In this document: piece after piece, positions 61,745 to 64,000 of the stretch
Layout of the letters: the number at the start of each line of letters is the position of its first letter
Numbering within the stretch: position 1 is the first letter of the stretch
Source: an uncultured beta proteobacterium
GTDB taxonomy: Bacteria > Pseudomonadota > Gammaproteobacteria > Burkholderiales > SG8-41
Assembly: GCA_903933915.1 (NCBI GenBank)
Contig: CAIZLW010000082.1
Coordinates: 29,259 to 93,258, forward strand
Direction of reading: 5' to 3'
Length of the DNA stretch: 64,000 nt
The notes under the pieces: generated by a model
Databases searched by the model: none
The model's input: the letters and a program-made list of their open reading frames with translations, nothing else
What the model was told of the DNA's origin: nothing
Program-made: the position numbers and the translations under genes

Positions 61745-63168
61745 CGTTCTTCCCGTTCCGCTTCGAGCTGTTGTGGACTGATGCGCTGGTCTGGCTGCTG
61801 GTTGCGGCCATTGCGGGTTATGCCGCTTATGCCCGCGCCCGGCCGCATCTGCGCGCGCCCTGGTCGCGGGTCAGCCGCAGCGCCAGCGGCATCGCTGCGG
61901 CGGTGATTCTCGCCGCCTTCGTGCTCGCCGGTCTGCTCGACTCGGTGCACTACCGGCCGCTGCTGCCGCCGCAGGACGGCAAGGCGGCTTATGCCACGGA
62001 AGTGCGCAGCCTGCTTGATCGCGTGCTGGAGCCGTTGCGCGTCAAACGCGAAAAAACCTATTCGGCACCGCTGGCGACGCATCTGTACGCCAAGGAAACA
62101 CTGCAGCTGTCCGATGGCCGCGAGGTACGCGAGTTTCCGCGCCTGCGACATGGCGGCGCGCATCTGAAAGATCCCGCGGCAGACTGGGCGGGAGACGTCG
62201 CGCTGCGTGGATTCCGCGGTCTGGCGGTGGCCCTGCTGCTGTGGTTTACCGCGGCGGTGGCGCTGGGTGCCGCCGTCGCCCAGCGTTCGGCTGTGGGCAT
62301 TGAGACGGCCTGGAACGATATCTGGAGCGGCCGTACGGCGGTGCCCTGGCGCGCGGCGCTGTGTGCGACGGCCGTTCTCGCGGTGATTGCCGGTCCGGTT
62401 GTCGCGCTGGCGCCGCATTACCATGTGTTCGGCACCGACAAGGTCGGGCAGGACGTGTTGTACCAGGCGCTGAAGAGCATCCGCACCGGCATGGTGATCG
62501 GTACGCTGGCCACACTGGTGATGCTGCCCTTTGCACTGGTGCTGGGCGTGATGGCGGGTTATTTCAAAGGCAGGGTGGACGACATGATTCAGTACCTCTA
62601 CACGACGTTGTCCTCGATCCCCGGGGTGCTGCTGATCGCGGCCGCGGTGCTGATGATGCAGGTTTATATCGAAAATCATGCGGCGCTGTTCCCGACCACC
62701 GAGATTCGCGCCGACGTGCGGCTGATTGCGCTGTGCGTGATCCTCGGTGTCACCAGCTGGACGGGGTTGTGCCGGCTGCTGCGCGGGGAGACGCTGAAAT
62801 TGCGCGAACTCGAATATATCCAGGCGGCGCATGCCTTCGGCGTGTCGCACTGGCGGGTGATGATGCGTCATGTGATGCCCAATGTGATGCATATCGTGAT
62901 GATTGCGCTGGTGATGGATTTCAGCGGCCTGGTGCTGGCGGAAGCGGTGCTGTCTTATGTCGGCGTCGGCGTCGACCCGTCGATGATCAGCTTCGGCACC
63001 ATGATCAACAGCGCACGCCTGGAAATGGCGCGCGAGCCGATGGTGTGGTGGTCGCTGGCTGCCGCCTTTGTATTCATGCTGGCGCTGGTGCTGGCCGCGA
63101 ACCTGTTCGCCGACGCGGTGCGCGATGCCTTCGATCCGCGGCTGGTGCGGGCGGGAGCTGCGGCATGA
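61741..63168 (+). CDS. Peptide-type ABC transporter permease (DppC-like) with periplasmic insert
   Basis: 475 residues, about 150 longer than usual DppC. The first helices and a long periplasmic insert (residues 60-150, including VRSLLDRVLEPLRVKREKTYSAPLATHLY) precede the transport core: HYHVFGTDKVGQDVLYQALKSIRTGMVIG, AAVLMMQVYIENH and the EAA loop YIQAAHAFGVSHWRVMMRHVMPNVMHIVMI. It pairs with the previous permease and is coupled to the ATPase gene that follows. Confidence 0.92.
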   Translation: MTFFPFRFELLWTDALVWLLVAAIAGYAAYARARPHLRAPWSRVSRSASGIAAAVILAAFVLAGLLDSVHYRPLLPPQDGKAAYATEVRSLLDRVLEPLRVKREKTYSAPLATHLYAKETLQLSDGREVREFPRLRHGGAHLKDPAADWAGDVALRGFRGLAVALLLWFTAAVALGAAVAQRSAVGIETAWNDIWSGRTAVPWRAALCATAVLAVIAGPVVALAPHYHVFGTDKVGQDVLYQALKSIRTGMVIGTLATLVMLPFALVLGVMAGYFKGRVDDMIQYLYTTLSSIPGVLLIAAAVLMMQVYIENHAALFPTTEIRADVRLIALCVILGVTSWTGLCRLLRGETLKLRELEYIQAAHAFGVSHWRVMMRHVMPNVMHIVMIALVMDFSGLVLAEAVLSYVGVGVDPSMISFGTMINSARLEMAREPMVWWSLAAAFVFMLALVLAANLFADAVRDAFDPRLVRAGAAA

Positions 63169-64000
63169 GCATAAAACCGCTGCTCAGCGTGCGCGACCTG
63201 CGCACCGAGATCCGCAGCGACGGCCCGCCGGTGCGCGCGGTCGATGGCGTGTCGTTTGACATCGCTGCGGGTGAAACCTTTGCGCTGGTCGGCGAGTCGG
63301 GTTGCGGAAAATCGATGACGGCGCTGTCGCTGATGCGTCTGCTGCCGGATGCAGCAACGATCACCGGCGGTGTCGTGGAACTGGATGGGCAGAACCTGCT
63401 GGCGCTGCCGGAGTCGCAGATGCGCGACGTGCGCGGCCGCCGCGTGGCGATGATTTTCCAGGAACCCGGGTTGTCGCTGAATCCGGTGATGACCATCGGC
63501 GCGCAGATTGCCGAATCGGTGCGCCGGCATACCGCCCTGAGCGGCGCCGCAGTGGATGCGCGGGTCATCGAACTGCTCGATGCCGTGCGCATGCCCGATG
63601 CGGTGCGACGCGTCAACGAGTATCCGTTCCAGTTGTCGGGCGGCATGAAACAGCGGGTGATGATCGCGATGGCGCTGGCCTGCGATCCGGCGCTGCTGAT
63701 TGCCGACGAGCCGACCACGGCGCTGGATGTCACGGTGCAGGCGCAGGTGCTGGAACTGCTGCGCGATCTGCAGCGTTCGCGCGGCATGGCGATGCTGCTG
63801 ATTACCCATGATCTCGGTGTCGTCGCGCAGATGGCGCAGCAGGTCGCTGTGATGTATGCCGGCGAGATCATCGAAACGGGGCCGGTGCAGACCTTCTTTG
63901 AGGGGCCGGCGCATCCCTACTCACAGAAGCTGTTTGATTCGCTGCCGGAACGCGCCGGCCGCAATCACATGCTGGCGGCAATACCCGGCGCAGTGCCGCC
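63165..64000 (+). CDS. Peptide-type ABC transporter ATPase (OppD/DppD-like), cut by window end
   Basis: The first 278 residues are visible. Walker A is ALVGESGCGKSMTALSLMRLL, the Q-loop FQEPGLSLNPVM, the signature LSGGMKQRVMIAMALA, Walker B LLIADEPTTALD and the H-loop THDLGVV. The beginning of the C-terminal peptide-transporter motif (TFFEGPAHPYSQKLFDSLP) is present. It powers import by the SBP/permease set upstream. The stop codon lies beyond 64000. Confidence 0.95.
   Translation, partial: MSIKPLLSVRDLRTEIRSDGPPVRAVDGVSFDIAAGETFALVGESGCGKSMTALSLMRLLPDAATITGGVVELDGQNLLALPESQMRDVRGRRVAMIFQEPGLSLNPVMTIGAQIAESVRRHTALSGAAVDARVIELLDAVRMPDAVRRVNEYPFQLSGGMKQRVMIAMALACDPALLIADEPTTALDVTVQAQVLELLRDLQRSRGMAMLLITHDLGVVAQMAQQVAVMYAGEIIETGPVQTFFEGPAHPYSQKLFDSLPERAGRNHMLAAIPGAVP

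Overview
The window looks like a chromosomal segment of a betaproteobacterium, close to the Burkholderiales or Rhodocyclales; I cannot place it further from sequence alone. The evidence is the GC-rich coding sequence, three tripartite-tricarboxylate (TTT/Bug) receptor genes, an ompR-envZ pair, hopanoid-type squalene genes (hpnC, hpnD, hpnE), and the order tRNA-Leu, tig, clpP, clpX, lon, tRNA-Val, tRNA-Asp, ppiD, fabI. No phage, insertion sequence, CRISPR array or rRNA was recognised.

Layout. 1-2.3 kb: a membrane sensor gene broken by an in-frame TAG, then an AMMECR1-family gene. 2.4-6.2 kb: ispD-ispF, a cyclic-nucleotide-binding protein, and ompR-envZ on the minus strand. 6.6-7.5 kb: two small secreted proteins, one built of 40-residue cysteine repeats. 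7.8-13.8 kb: an orphan DGQHR-domain gene, a RidA-family gene, tsaB-rimI-uracil-DNA glycosylase, and lemA with two TPM-domain genes. 14.0-20.1 kb: a complete TTT transporter (tctA-tctB-tctC), an AraC regulator, and a flavoprotein plus ferredoxin pair resembling adenylylsulfate or fumarate reductases, followed by a CzcE-like remnant. 20.6-34.8 kb: a fatty-acid degradation island (fadE, HSDL2-like SDR, acyl-CoA ligase, thioesterase, fadL, FadN-type bifunctional enzyme, thiolase, ETF-ubiquinone oxidoreductase) with a PAS-EAL gene inside it. 34.8-35.1 kb: a cluster of REP-like palindromes. 35.1-43.0 kb: hpnE, a PrpF-type isomerase and two further Bug receptor clusters, one with an NHL protein and a GMC oxidoreductase. 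43.0-46.7 kb: a tandem pair of tiny Lys/Ala-rich secreted proteins (one too short for the ORF track), a TPR protein and a HupE/UreJ-like protein with an EF-hand loop. 46.7-49.2 kb: hpnC-hpnD-SDR-monooxygenase. 49.3-58.5 kb: the proteostasis block. 58.6-64 kb: a peptide-type ABC transporter cut by the window end.

How the parts fit. The 20-35 kb island encodes uptake (FadL), activation (acyl-CoA ligase), all beta-oxidation steps (FadE, FadN type, thiolase) and electron delivery to quinone (ETF-QO). The TTT and Bug clusters suggest scavenging of organic acids, with substrates unknown. The most unusual signals are the tandem secreted-peptide genes with a shared leader (43.1-44.0 kb), a recurring 15-bp AT-rich motif (core AAAACAAT..CTTAT) at several gene borders, the cysteine-repeat protein, the orphan DGQHR gene and the uncharacterised Apr-like redox pair. 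All calls come from reading the sequence; no searches were run.
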